A stretch of DNA of 64,000 nucleotides. It comes from Vespa crabro (lineage: Eukaryota > Arthropoda > Insecta > Hymenoptera > Vespidae). The number at the start of each line of letters is the position of its first letter. The first letter of the stretch is position 1. Location: NCBI RefSeq assembly GCF_910589235.1, contig NC_060965.1:2032901-2096900 (forward strand). The letters are read 5' to 3'. The notes under the pieces are model-generated. The model was not told the DNA's origin. It saw only the letters and a list, made by a program, of their open reading frames with translations, and made no database searches. The translations under genes and the position numbers were made by a program. Positions 25,439 to 37,300 of the stretch are shown piece by piece.

Positions 25439-25978
25439 AACGAAGAAAATAACACAGAAAGATCAGATATTGCAAGCTCGCCATTTATTGCCTATTACGA
25501 TCTAATCATTTTCTTTCCTCTAACAATCGTATCATCTTTTTCATCCTAACTGATAATACATTAGAGACTCCTTACTTATCGACCGAACGGATAATTTTAT
25601 CGATAATCATCCATGATAAATAAATTTTCAATCCTTCGATTGGATAAAATCATTATTTGTCCTACGTACGACGATTAAATATATGCATTATAATATAATA
25701 TCGACGATACGAATTATTTATTTTTATAATAAAAACTAATACTATCAACGAGATATTTAACGAAAAAGGAATTTGTTTTTATTTCTTTTCTTTTCTTTTT
25801 CTTTCATTTTTTTTTTTTTTTTCATTCCATCGACACGAAAATTGTTGGGGCTCAAATAATTGAGGTTATGAAAACGTTCGAATCGATTAAAGCATATTTA
25901 CATATGTCATGTACTTGATCTATTGAAAACGATATTTTCAAAAGTTGCCGCCGCGCGTATATCTCTTAACAACGAATA

Positions 25979-26029
<51 letters not shown>

Positions 26030-26360
26030 TGTAAGTATAAACATATATATCTATATAAGTGGCCTCGCGCACGGCTCTTTGGTAAATCTGTGAATACACC
26101 CCTGACATCGCGTCCCTCCACCGCTCGAAGAGGGTCGCGTATATTCTCTCCACCACCACCACCACCACCACCACCACCACTACCACCTATTCCTCCCCCA
26201 TCTCCTCCATATATGCGAGGGGGTGGCGATGGCGGTGAAGAGAGGAACACGCGGAACGCTTTATGAATGAATGTTTCCGCGCCAAGTGCGAGAAGAGAGA
26301 CGGATAGATAGGGTAGGGTGCTCGTGTGAGCGAGTACGAGTACGAGTATATCAGAGAGAA

Positions 26361-26400
<40 letters not shown>

Positions 26401-26416
26401 TAACTCTGGGGATGTG

Positions 26417-26449
<33 letters not shown>

Positions 26450-26711
26450 TCGTGTGTCCCGCGTGTAAACACAATAATACCGACGTTTCCATTCATCAGC
26501 TCGACCCCGGCGCGCGACCTCGAGAAATACCTTTGGTGGTACCACGTGCTCTCTGCGAACTCTCTCTCTCTCTCTCTTTCTCTCTCTTCTCCCTCTCTCA
26601 CTCTCTCAAAACCTCTCTACCCCTTCCTATTCCTCTGTCTCCTCCCTCTACCCTTCCTCATCCTTTTGATTCTTTCTCGTGTTCGTCGCGATATACCATT
26701 CTATTTTCATT

Positions 26712-26744
<33 letters not shown>

Positions 26745-27653
26745 CTTTAACTCTCATTCTCATTCTCATTCTTTCTCTCTCTCTCTCACTCTCTCGTTTG
26801 CTAACTCACTCTCTCTCGGCCGATGCCAACTACGGAATCCACTTGACATCATCGTTCATTATGAATTTCCGGACCTTTCTTTCCTTCTTTTTTCTTTCTT
26901 TATTTCATTTTTTTTCTTTCTTTCTTTCTTTATGCCTTTCACTCTTTCCCCATTTTTATCTTCTCTTTTGTTCTTTTTTCTTTGTCTTTTTTTGTTTTGG
27001 TTTGTTTTTGCTTGTTTTTCTTTTCTTATTCATTGATAATGCAGTTGAGAATGCATACTATGTGTACATATTTTGATAATAGCATAGAGTTCAAATTTGT
27101 TTAATGTCATTAATTTGATATTTTTTATATATATATGTATATGTATGTATGTATGTATGTATGTATATATTTTACTTTTATTTTTTTTATAAATATGTAT
27201 TTTATAATTATTATAATATATTATAATTACTATAATATAATGGAACAAATAATTGATATGTCATGATTTATAATATATGGTGGTTATATGGTGATACCAT
27301 TTATTATAGTATTCTGTATTCTAATTATATTATTCTGAACAATATTCAAATTTTTACATTATATTATTTTTATATAAATGCAAAAAAGAAAAAAAAGAAA
27401 ATTAAGTTATATGTGATAATATGCTATAAATTATTATAAACCAATTATATGATGATACCATCTAATTATGTATTAATATTTATAAATAATATTACAAATT
27501 GCAAATTGTTTATTATTTTTGTCTAGACACAAACAGAAATTAGATCATACCATGTGACATTATATACCCATGAGAATAATTATAGGTAAGCGTTCAATTT
27601 TGCAACATTTGCATAAAACATTTAAAAAATTTCTTTCTCTAACATTAAAAAAA

Positions 27654-27704
<51 letters not shown>

Positions 27705-27867
27705 ATAAGATTAAAATTTAATATAAAAATTATAACAATACACTATTTTATATCTCTTATATACAACAAAAATGATTGATATTTATTAGATGAATATGCA
27801 TGTATCAATTTTAAATTCATAATAATCGATTAAAACTAATATAAATTTCTTTTTTTTTTTTTTTTTT
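24519..27867. other. AT-rich spacer with microsatellites
   Basis: Contains (GA)n near 25,400-25,430, (TA)n at 25,989-26,027, a CAC array at 26,151-26,179, (GA)n at 26,355-26,398 and 26,420-26,448, (CT)n at 26,712-26,738 and T-rich DNA at 26,880-27,030. From about 27,060 the composition becomes strongly AT-rich, with (TA)n at 27,658-27,699. No coding exon was found. Confidence 0.65.
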
Positions 27868-28307
27868 TTTGTGGGAAAAAGTATATGAAAGCAACGTTTG
27901 GTCCATCCTCTGCACAATGGAGTTAGGATTACTCATAGAATCATCATTAAGAAATATTTCTATAAGAATGTTATCGGACGATTATGATAATGATGATGAT
28001 GATGATGATGATGATGATAAAAAGATCATGAAAAAAAATTCGTTAAATTGTTCCATAATAACGAGAAAAAATTTTTTATCGTTTTGGCCCTTCATCAACG
28101 AACAACATTCACAATTTATATTAAATAAAAATAATATATCCAATGAGTCAAAATTAAAGGTACGACTAGAATATAAATGAAGGAAAAAATTGACTCATGA
28201 AAAAAAAATTGTTATCTAATAAAAAAGACAATTAATAAATTTTTAAATTAACATCGAAAACGATAAATAAAAATGATAATGACGGTGACGATGACAATGA
28301 TAATTAC

Positions 28308-28380
<73 letters not shown>

Positions 28381-28937
28381 TTAATAAGCGCGATAATAAT
28401 AAAATTGATACTTTTTTGGAGAATGACAATGGTGCTTTTGAAAAACCTTGAAGATTACGAAGAGAATAATGTTGGTAAGACTGATTCATTGAAACCTGAT
28501 TGGTCGTACATTGATCATTGAAAAAAAAATTAAATTTATGGATTTTGATAAAACTAAAAAATGTTCAAACGATATTAACAAGGATGATTCCGTGAAGTCT
28601 ATTTTTTTTTCTCGTCGAATTTAAAAATAAATGAAAATAATTGTGAACATTCGAAATTCGACAAAATTACAATGATATATTTTTAGCCAAAAGATTATCG
28701 AACGAAATTAGAAAAGATAATATTTCAATGTACTTTAATGATTACAATAGTAGTTCAATTTTAGCCAAAAAAAATTTTAATGTAAGCATGATCGAAACCA
28801 AAACTTATGTCGTCGTTAATACGTCGAATGCGAAAGAAATCGAAGATATTAAAGTAAAAATGGATAATTCGTTTAAGAATGATATCGAACACGATTTACG
28901 TAGAATTATTAGGGACCTGACAAAAATTAATAATTAA
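27868..28937 (+). pseudogene. interrupted frames upstream of the DNMT3 relic, possible decayed N-terminal region
   Basis: Several + strand frames follow one another with stops and (GAT)n or (AAT)n expansions between them: about 27,868-28,180, 28,440-28,520 (LKNLEDYEENNVGKTDSLKP), 28,536-28,622 and 28,687-28,937 (SNAKEIEDIKVKMDNSF). The composition is Asn/Lys/Asp/Ser-rich but not purely repetitive. The last frame ends about 15-25 bp before the PWWP piece of the DNMT3 relic. DNMT3 proteins have a poorly conserved region before PWWP, so these may be its remains. I cannot align them to anything, and chance open frames in AT-rich DNA remain possible. Confidence 0.3.
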
Positions 28938-28950
28938 TAAATTAAAGAGA

Positions 28951-29005
28951 ATTTCTTTGGAAGATTAATATGGGGATATTGTTCTGATTGATGGCCAGAT
29001 AAAAC

Positions 29006-29062
<57 letters not shown>

Positions 29063-29222
29063 GTATTATTCATTTATATAATATATTATATTAAATAATA
29101 ATGTAATAATGTAATTGATTAATTTAATTTATTATAGCATTGATTATCGATGCAGAACATATAGGAAAGATTTCTAAACCTGGAAAATTATGTGTCTATT
29201 GGTTACTCATTAATATCTCTTG

Positions 29223-29277
<55 letters not shown>

Positions 29278-30094
29278 TACATATATACAATTATTTAAAT
29301 ATTAATTATAATTTCATATCCTAATAAAACTAGTAACCTATTCTTTGAATATGTTCACATCGAGGAATTAGTAACAGAAGCTAACGGAAGACATTTGTTT
29401 TGGCTAAAACGTTGTCAATATGCAAACCAAGTATAGGTTAGAAATGAACAGGTAAATTGTTATTTAAAAAATACATAAAGTAAAAGATAGGACCTTTTAT
29501 CGTCTGTTTCTCTTGTTAAGACACCTTGGACAGGAACCTGATGTAGTAGATTCTGCATATTTCTCACCTCAGCATAAATTAAGGCTTTATTGGCATAACC
29601 TGCCATTCAATGCGAATACTTCGCCACTTGAAATTAATCAAGATTTACAAAATGTACTTACTCCTAATTTTAATCAGTATGCTTTAGTAAAAAAAAAATC
29701 AGGACAGTAATGACGCATTTATATTCGTTAAAATAATTATTCTATTGTTTTTCAATTTAGATTCTTAAAATATGATAATGATATATAACCTTTATGTAGC
29801 GACGTGCATATAACCTATACATACATATATATACGTGATAACCTGAAATAAATATATATATATATATATAAATTATTATTAGATAAACGTTTGCTAAACC
29901 TAATTTTGATGAAAGACAAAAGGGATCTTTTGTAGATAACAGAGATCGAAGAGATATTTGGATTTCCACAGCACTACACTAATGTTAAACAATTATCTGC
30001 GATTAAACGCTGAAAACTAATCGGCATGTCGTAGAGCGTACAAACGCTTGCCGCCATATTGCTATCGTTGCGCTCTCTATACGAGCACAATTAA
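28951..30094 (+). pseudogene. DNMT3: DNMT3 de novo DNA methyltransferase relic (non-processed, multiply disabled)
   Basis: Five pieces lie in DNMT3 order. PWWP part 1, about 28,951-28,998 (FGRLIWGYCSD, stop, WP). PWWP part 2, from 29,138 (ALIIDAEHIGKISKPGKLCV, then YW). Catalytic piece, about 29,318-29,451 (NLFFEYVHIEELV...GRHLFWL), with intact donor CAG|GTAAAT. Catalytic piece, about 29,519-29,736 (LGQEPDVVDSAYFS, RLYWHNLPFN, LTPNFNQYALVKK, then IRTV after a frameshift). C-terminal piece, about 29,891-30,094 (EEIFGFPQHYTNV, KLIGMS, stop, SVQTLAAIL). These match the family blocks FFEF, RYFWGNLP, RTITT, IFGFPVHYTDV and RLLGRSWSVP. Lesions: TGA 28,989 in place of the first Trp of WWP; donor after 28,998 reads AT; TAG 29,434; Phe-Glu-Asn replaced by KRC at 29,404-29,415; frameshift in the 9-A run 29,690-29,698; TAA 29,734; TAG 29,933; TGA 30,011; TAG 30,032. 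The ADD domain and motifs I-IV are absent. Retained introns exclude a retrocopy. Confidence 0.9.
29009..29058. repeat. (TA)n inside the first PWWP intron of the DNMT3 relic
   Basis: About 50 bp of TA. A second TA array at 29,226-29,274 sits exactly where the missing ADD and early catalytic exons should be. Confidence 0.9.
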
Positions 30095-30588
30095 CTAAAG
30101 ACGACCAAAGGGATCATTGTAATTTTCATTTTATTTATATTTTTATAAAACGATGATACTTTCTTATCAATAATCGAAAAATGAAGAGAAGTATTATATA
30201 ATTTCAAAAAAAATGAAATTAATTCAAGATAATATATTTGAAACGTTGATAATGAATAATCGAATTTAATTCTATAAAAGGTTATGTTTAATTATGACGA
30301 ATCGAAAAGGTTATTTTTTTTAAACAAGCCAATGTGGTAACAAATTGTCAGATGTATTCTTTATTCATCGTTAAACGTACTTTTTTTTTTTCTCTTTTAC
30401 ATAATGAGGTTAAAAAGGAAACAACGGACGACATTTTTTTTACAATGACGAATGGAAAAGAATAAATTTACTTTGAGTGTCACTTTGTACTCTCTTGTGT
30501 ATTTTTATGAGATTTTTTTTGTATAAGTTTCGCTTTGTGAGCATTGAACGATTAAAATAGTTTTTTTAGTTTCTTTAAAATAGAAAAA
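30095..30588. other. convergent spacer between DNMT3 relic and NOL9
   Basis: AT-rich DNA of about 490 bp holding the 3' flank of the relic and, on the - strand, the 3' UTR of NOL9. No canonical AATAAA is visible on the - strand close to the NOL9 stop, so the poly(A) site is not assigned. No ORF or repeat of note. Confidence 0.6.
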
Positions 30589-31169
30589 TCAACTCGACGT
30601 TCGTCTATTTTGATATCTCATACGGAAATAACCTCTACGTGGATCACGACTCGTTGGTAAAGCATCGTTTCCACCTGCATATGGTACATTGGGTTGATTT
30701 AACTGAAGTAAATTAATAGGTACAGGTATGGATCCTATTAAACAATTAACATGTCGCATAAGTGACAGCGGTAATGGCGTATTTATATACAATTCTTCTT
30801 TTTCCATATCAATACCTCGAATTATTCCTGAAGAATCAAATAAAATCAATGAGATTAGATTAGTATTGTTGAATAGAATAATTATAAAAAAACAAAAAAA
30901 AATTCAATGCGGACAGAGAGAAAAAAAACGTATGAGATAGCAATATTATAATTATTTGTAATTTACCATAGCCATAACAGGCGCATAAAGGTGCTCTTGT
31001 TAATATACGAGGTTTTGATGAAGTAGCTTCTTGCAATAAATCACTTGTTAAATCAATGCCACACAGAGCGACCATGTTACCATTGATTACAGTTAATACA
31101 CGTGAAGGTGGTACGCATTCTCGTAGTAGAGCGATAGTTAAAGAAGCAAAAGGTGCCCTGTAAAAAAAT

Positions 31170-31211
<42 letters not shown>

Positions 31212-33731
31212 GTATATGTATGTATGTATAAATCATTTTAATAAGATGAACTTCTTCATAACGAATGTTAGCGGAAAATATATAAATATTGAACATCGAT
31301 ACGAAGCAAAGTTATTAAGTGACATTATACTAACACATATGGTACAACTTCGTTAATGCTGAGTGATGTTAATCTGGCATGGAATCTAGAAAATTTTTAT
31401 TTAAAAGTTTAACATTTCATTGGAGAAAGAAAATAAAATAATTTTCAATATCTCACGTAGAATTTCCATTGGAATTTAAAATTCCACTTAGATATGATAT
31501 CATTGCTAATTCACGTTGTTGATAAGGCTCCATATTCCATGAATCATTCGTTGATTCATATTTCTTTTCGGCATTTGTATTTATAACCTGCAGCTCATGA
31601 CAACATGGTTCATTCCAAACCGTAATATTTTTACTCCATGAAAAGCCTGTAAAAGTCTATGAAAAACAATTTTATTTTTATTTTCATTACTACTTGAATT
31701 TTGTTTTATTTTAAATTTTTTACGAAAATGATAGCACCTACCTGTTGATTAATAATATCGCAACTCAGTAAATTGGGATAATTATTTTTTGTCCTTTCAG
31801 ACATTATTTGTAAGACGAATGAAGGCCGAAAAAGTTTAATCGTAAACACTACGATATCCCATCCTATTCCTTGTGTAAAACCCATTGTATTTACAATTAT
31901 TGGTAAACGTGACATGATCGGACAACTTAACAATTTATTCGCCAACAACTTAACGCATTCGATGTACCTCGTAATACAACGAGTCACATTTACATCTCCT
32001 ATGTACAACTGATAAACTGGCATCTTTAAATGTGTAAAATTAGGTCCAGTTAATGGTTCCTCAATTAAACTATAGGATATACTGCCAGGCGGTGTACATT
32101 CATTTTGACCAGGATCAACGTCCACCAAAACGACCATCCGAGAAGTCGGTAATAACGTATTTATCAAATAACGTACGGTTGTAGATTTCCCAACATTTTT
32201 ACCACCTGCTATTAATGTACATGACCAATCATTTGAACGCCAACGATTAAGAATTTTTTCAGCAAGTATTCCTGTGACAGTCGGATCGATTATCAATTTT
32301 TTATAATTATGATTATTGAGATAAAGATTGGATTGCAATATCATTTCAGCTCTTCTTGTGTCGGTCCAGGAATAATTTTTGACATTGCGAATTTTCGGAA
32401 ATAACTTTATTGGATAGTAAGTATTAACGAATCCTGTTAAATTATTTTCCAAATTCCATAAAATGATCACTGTCATACCCGGTTTGCATTGATTGATATC
32501 ATATTGCAATGCATTTTTTATGTCAGGATTAATACCCTCTGGAGATAAAGATGTCCAGATATCTTTAACGTTAGATATCAAAAATTTATTACTTGTTTCT
32601 ACTGTTATAAGACTGTATCCTTTAGGAGAATATACTTCTATTGGAGGATTTGAGGTAGTAATGTGAGATCCATAAACTTCTATAGCACCGTACAATACAT
32701 TTATCATTAGCTTGCCAGTAAAACAAAAACTTGTCTTTTCTTGCATAATCATTAATACTTTATTATGCAAACAATATAAATGTAGCTTTTCATTATAATT
32801 TGCAGTGGATGTATTCGTATTTATCATTGTCGATTTTTCTTTTATTACTTTAGATTTGGTGTTTCGTTCCTCGGTATTACGCATTGTCGAATTTTCAGTG
32901 CATTCCTGCACTTCGTTCTTTCTTGTAACAACTGATGTTTTTTTTTTGCCTATGAGATATTTAGACTGCGATTTTTCATTGTCCTTCATAAATTTCATTC
33001 TTTGATTTTTCCTATGACCATATTCAATAGTAGATGTCTCATTTGGATTTATAGATTCAGCAACGACAATGCATGCATTGTCATTATCGATACAAGAATC
33101 ATTTTGTAACATATCCAAATCATTAAAGATCTCTTGTAGTGATTTATTTTTATTTTCTCCTGAAGAATCTGTTATATTGGACATAGATACACTCTGTCAA
33201 AAAAAAAAAAAAAGAAAAAAAAAAAAGAAGAAACAATAGAATCGTTATTTGAAAATAATGATAAAAAAAAAACAAATTGCTAAAAAAGATCGAAAGACAT
33301 TATCAAAATGCTATGTTAATACTTCTACGATCATCGAAGGACCAAGACTCCTACGTATTTCAAATGTATTGTCCTGCATTTTTACTGTACCATATGTCGT
33401 TGAATTTACGATCTTGCAATCGTTCGAATTGGAAGAAACATTCGTGTGATCTAAAATTACATAAATTGTTTGCAAGATTTTTTAAAGTACAATCAATTAG
33501 AATGGTGCATACATAAAAATAAGTTATACATTCTTTCATTCCATCATAATTTTTGGATAACATTTTAATTGTTTTCTTAGCCTTTTTATTAAATGCATCG
33601 TAATTTTTGTTTTTTTTTTGCTCAAATGCACTAGAAGATGCAACACATTCTGGTAAAGAATTTCTTCTAATGGACGTATCCTTGTATGATTTCTTAAGAT
33701 TATGTTTATCAAGGTCACAAGATATATTCAT
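30589..33731 (-). CDS. NOL9: polynucleotide 5'-hydroxyl-kinase NOL9 (Grc3 family)
   Basis: Six exons on the - strand: 33731-33513, 33193-31742, 31656-31457, 31385-31335, 31157-30967 and 30827-30589. They join in phase to 783 codons plus TGA. All junctions are GT-AG; most donors are strong (GTAGGT, GTGAGA, GTTAGT, GTAAAT). The first, TAT|GTATGC, is the weakest. Starting instead at the Met at 33,184 gives 707 codons, close to the human length of about 700, so exon 1 is less certain. The Walker A motif GGKNVGKST lies near residue 403 (327 from the internal Met), with a Walker B-like MVVLVDVDPGQNE next. IVNTMGFTQGIGWDIV and the C-terminal RGIDMEKEELY block are typical of the family. NOL9/Grc3 phosphorylates RNA 5'-OH ends and works with LAS1L in ITS2 removal during 60S ribosome maturation in the nucleolus. 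The N-terminal 200 residues are Asn/Ser/Lys-rich. It is head-to-head with KDM7. Confidence 0.95.
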
Positions 33732-34354
33732 TGTTCCTCTTATCTTTTCAAGAGAAAAATTTTATTAGGATATGATATATAATAATCTAAAATAAAAAGT
33801 TGTCAAATGATTTACCTTATATATGTTATTCCTTGTATGATTATTTAATTAATGCCTATTAGTATTTAATACCAATTATGTTTATTTAGTATTGCATATT
33901 TTGATAAAGAAAATATATTCTCAAAATCTAACCTTAATAAAAATTCCTTTGATTCTAAAGGTATTGTTTGTCACGGTTTAGTGATGAGACATGGCGGGCT
34001 CTCGAATTAATTTGAAAATCATGACAACTAGCTTCTTCTATTTTCATTTCATTTAATTGAACGAAAACGTAAAATATTTTATTAATATTTATTAATCTAT
34101 AAGAAATTATTTCTTATGAAATTTATGTTAAAATAAAAGATGAAATTTGTTAAAAGTAAAAAATGGAAACAAATTATTAAAAAAGAAAAAAAAAGAAACA
34201 AAGTAAAATACGTGTAATTGAAAGAGTTCGATTTCAGATGGCGCTTAAGTAGTTGTTCCGTAAGACAACTTATAGTATTACTTCTTTTAATGAAATACTG
34301 ATAGCACATAACTGTACTTAGTGAATACATACAGTTTAGTATCTACTAACAAAA
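33732..34354. promoter_or_regulatory. shared head-to-head promoter region of NOL9 and KDM7
   Basis: Only 623 bp separate the two divergent start codons, so both promoters must lie here unless upstream untranslated exons exist. The DNA is AT-rich, with two GC-richer spots: GTGATGAGACATGGCGGGCT near 33,981 and TTTCAGATGGCGCTTAAG near 34,232. No TATA box is obvious. A short - strand frame (34,097-34,330) is a hydrophobic chance ORF. Shared control of a ribosome-maturation kinase and a histone demethylase is an inference. Confidence 0.6.
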
Positions 34355-37300
34355 ATGGAGATACCAGTTACGTATTGTTTGTGTGGTCGTTCTTATGATG
34401 CTGAACAATTTATGATACAATGCGATATTTGCAAGGAATGGTACCACGGCGGGTAAGTCTTAAGCAAAAAAAATCCATCGAAAAAAAGACACGTGTAATG
34501 TGAAAATATAAAAAATTATATTAAGTAAACGTTTTCAAGATCGTAGCATTTTTTTGACGATTTTATTTAATTTACGATAATACAGAGAATTCTAGAGATT
34601 GTATATACTCATAAATATTTTCAAACTTTTCATCCAGAAATATGTATGACTATATACAAAGGAATGTTTGTTGATAGTACCATAACCTATAAATTTGATG
34701 ATTATGTTATACCTTTCATTAGATTAGTTTACTATTTGATATTTAAGTGTTATCTACGTATAAATATTTTTAATATATTTAATTCAAAGTATTTTCTAAA
34801 GGAAAATTTATATATATGTATATATATATATATATATATATACATATGTACATATATATTAGTTTCGATGACAGATAAGCAATTTTGTAATGTTGTTATT
34901 TTTTGTTCAAACAAAGTTTTATTATATTTTTAAAATTTTCAATATTAACATTGCTTACTTTATATTTCTGCAAAGGTGTGTAACTCTAAAAGAGTACATG
35001 TCAATAGACCTTGATAAATATCATTGTCCTAAATGTGAGAAGATATGTGGACCGTCTATCAGTAAGTAAAAGGAAATAATTTATCGTTACAATAATAATA
35101 TAATAAGATAATATATTTTCATATTTATTTTTCAGTGAAAACTAGATTGAATTGGCATAGACACGATTATACCGAAATAGATGCTGATTCTAAGCCTGTT
35201 CAAACTGGAACTCCAGTATTCATTAGAGAATTAAAATCCAGACATTTCCCTAAAGCTGATGATATAGTAAAACACGTCAGGGGACAACAATTAACGTTAC
35301 AATATCTACAGACTAATGGATTTGAAACACCTATCATTATAGATGGCAAAGATGGTCTCGATATGAGCGTACCTCCTCCAAACTTTAGTGTTTACGATGT
35401 TGAAAGTTATATAGGTAAAATAACATTTTAATGTCTCGAATAATTTTATATAAATATATTAAATATGAAAAATATTTATTTTATATTTATTCATATATTA
35501 TCAACACAGGTGGAGATCGTGAAATGGATGTGATAGATGTTACAAGACAAAGTAACATTCGAATGAAATTACGAGACTTCGTAGAATATTACAATTCCCC
35601 TTGTCGGACAAGGGTTTTTAATGTGATAAGTCTCGAATTTACAAATACTGGGTATATCCATATTCATTGCCTTGCCATATATGGCTTTAATCGTATATAG
35701 GACGTATATGTATAAATTGACAAATAAACGTTGCAGTCTTTCACCAATGGTCGAAGCACCATACATCGCGCGCAAACTTGACTGGGTAAACTCTGTTTGG
35801 CCACGTGATTGGCCTGAGGAAAGCGATATAAAGCGTCCTGAAGTACAAAAATATTGCCTAATGGGAGTCAAAGACAGTTTCACAGATTTTCATATAGATT
35901 TTGGCGGGACTTCCGTATGGTATCATGTATTAAGGGGGGAAAAAGTGTTTTACCTTATAAAACCGACACCAGCAAATTTACAATTATATCAGCACTGGAT
36001 GTGCAGTTCAACACAGAGTGAAACTTTCTTTGGAGACCAGGCTGATGCATGTTACAAATGCGTTATTAAACAGGGCCAGACTATGATGATACCAACCGGT
36101 TGGATACATGCCGTCTTAACTCCAGTCGATTCTTTGGTTTTCGGTGGAAATTTTGTACATAGTCTCAATATTCCTATGCAGATACAGTAAGTACGTAAGT
36201 GGGTGTAAAATGTAAATTCTTCAACATTTGTTCCTTCTCATTAACAATTATATTTTATAGGATATATGAGTTGGAAAGAAAGATGAAAACCCCTGCCAAA
36301 TTTCAATATCCCGGTTTTGAAACGGTTAATTGGTTTGCTGCTAAAAAATTGCTTAAAGAACTGAAGGAATTAAATAACGAAGAGAAAAAATGTCCGTCGT
36401 ATTTTTTACAAGGTGTTAGAGCGTTATTAAGTATTTTAAAACAATGGAACACTGATAAAGATGTAAGAAAGATATTTATATATATATATACATATATATA
36501 TATTTTTTTTTTCTCATTTTATATATATATAGAAAGTAAGAAAAAAAAGAAAACGAAGTTTTTAACCGATCTTATTTAATATTTTCATATAGTACAATAT
36601 GATCAGCCGAAGTCAAATACCGGATACGATAAATAGTCAAAAATTATTGAAAGATTTTAGTAAAGAAATACGACACGCGGAAAGATATTTAATATCATTA
36701 AATCCTCCTAAACCGGAGCGTGAGAGTAAACGAAAGAAAAAGAAGCCATTGAATAAAGATTTCGTAGATTACGATGTTGCGGATAAAATGGCAGAAAATC
36801 CTTTTAAAGCGACATTAAAGGAAACAAATAAAGTTGGAACATTAATTAGCGATAATATACCGACTAATCGGCCACCATTAAAATTAACTTTATCAAAACC
36901 CGTTATGTATCCATATGTTAAAAATACACCGATGGAAGAAAAACATGTTAATAGTTCTAATCAGAAACGTACATCCAAACCAGGAAAACAAAGTCCTACT
37001 GTAATTAGATTCAAATTGGGAAACAATGAAGTTGTTAGAAGTACAAACGATAATATCAATTTAAAAAATAATTTTCCATCGAATCATACTACTGTGGTAA
37101 CGAAAGAACTTGGTTGGAATCGGACATCTGTATATGATTTTCATGACGGTAGTAATGAAAGTGATTATGGTAGATTTACTATAGACGAGTCTCCAAAAAG
37201 AAGAAGAAATTCTAAATCTAACACACAGAAACGATTTAAGCGAGATTACGATGGCGACGTTGATGTTCTAAATGATATGCCTAAGAATGGTATCGAAGAA

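Noticed and set aside
28951..30094. Functional DNMT3 gene with unusual introns
   Set aside because: Introns cannot remove the stops at 29,933, 30,011 and 30,032, which lie inside conserved blocks, and the ADD domain and motifs I-IV are absent.
28951..30094. Processed (retro) pseudogene of DNMT3
   Set aside because: Fragments are separated by intron-like DNA with surviving splice sites (acceptor before 29,138, donor CAG|GTAAAT after 29,451), and there is no poly-A tail.
34097..34330. - strand 77-codon ORF between NOL9 and KDM7
   Set aside because: Phe/Ile/Leu-rich translation of AT-rich promoter DNA, with no splice support. Lies within the shared promoter.
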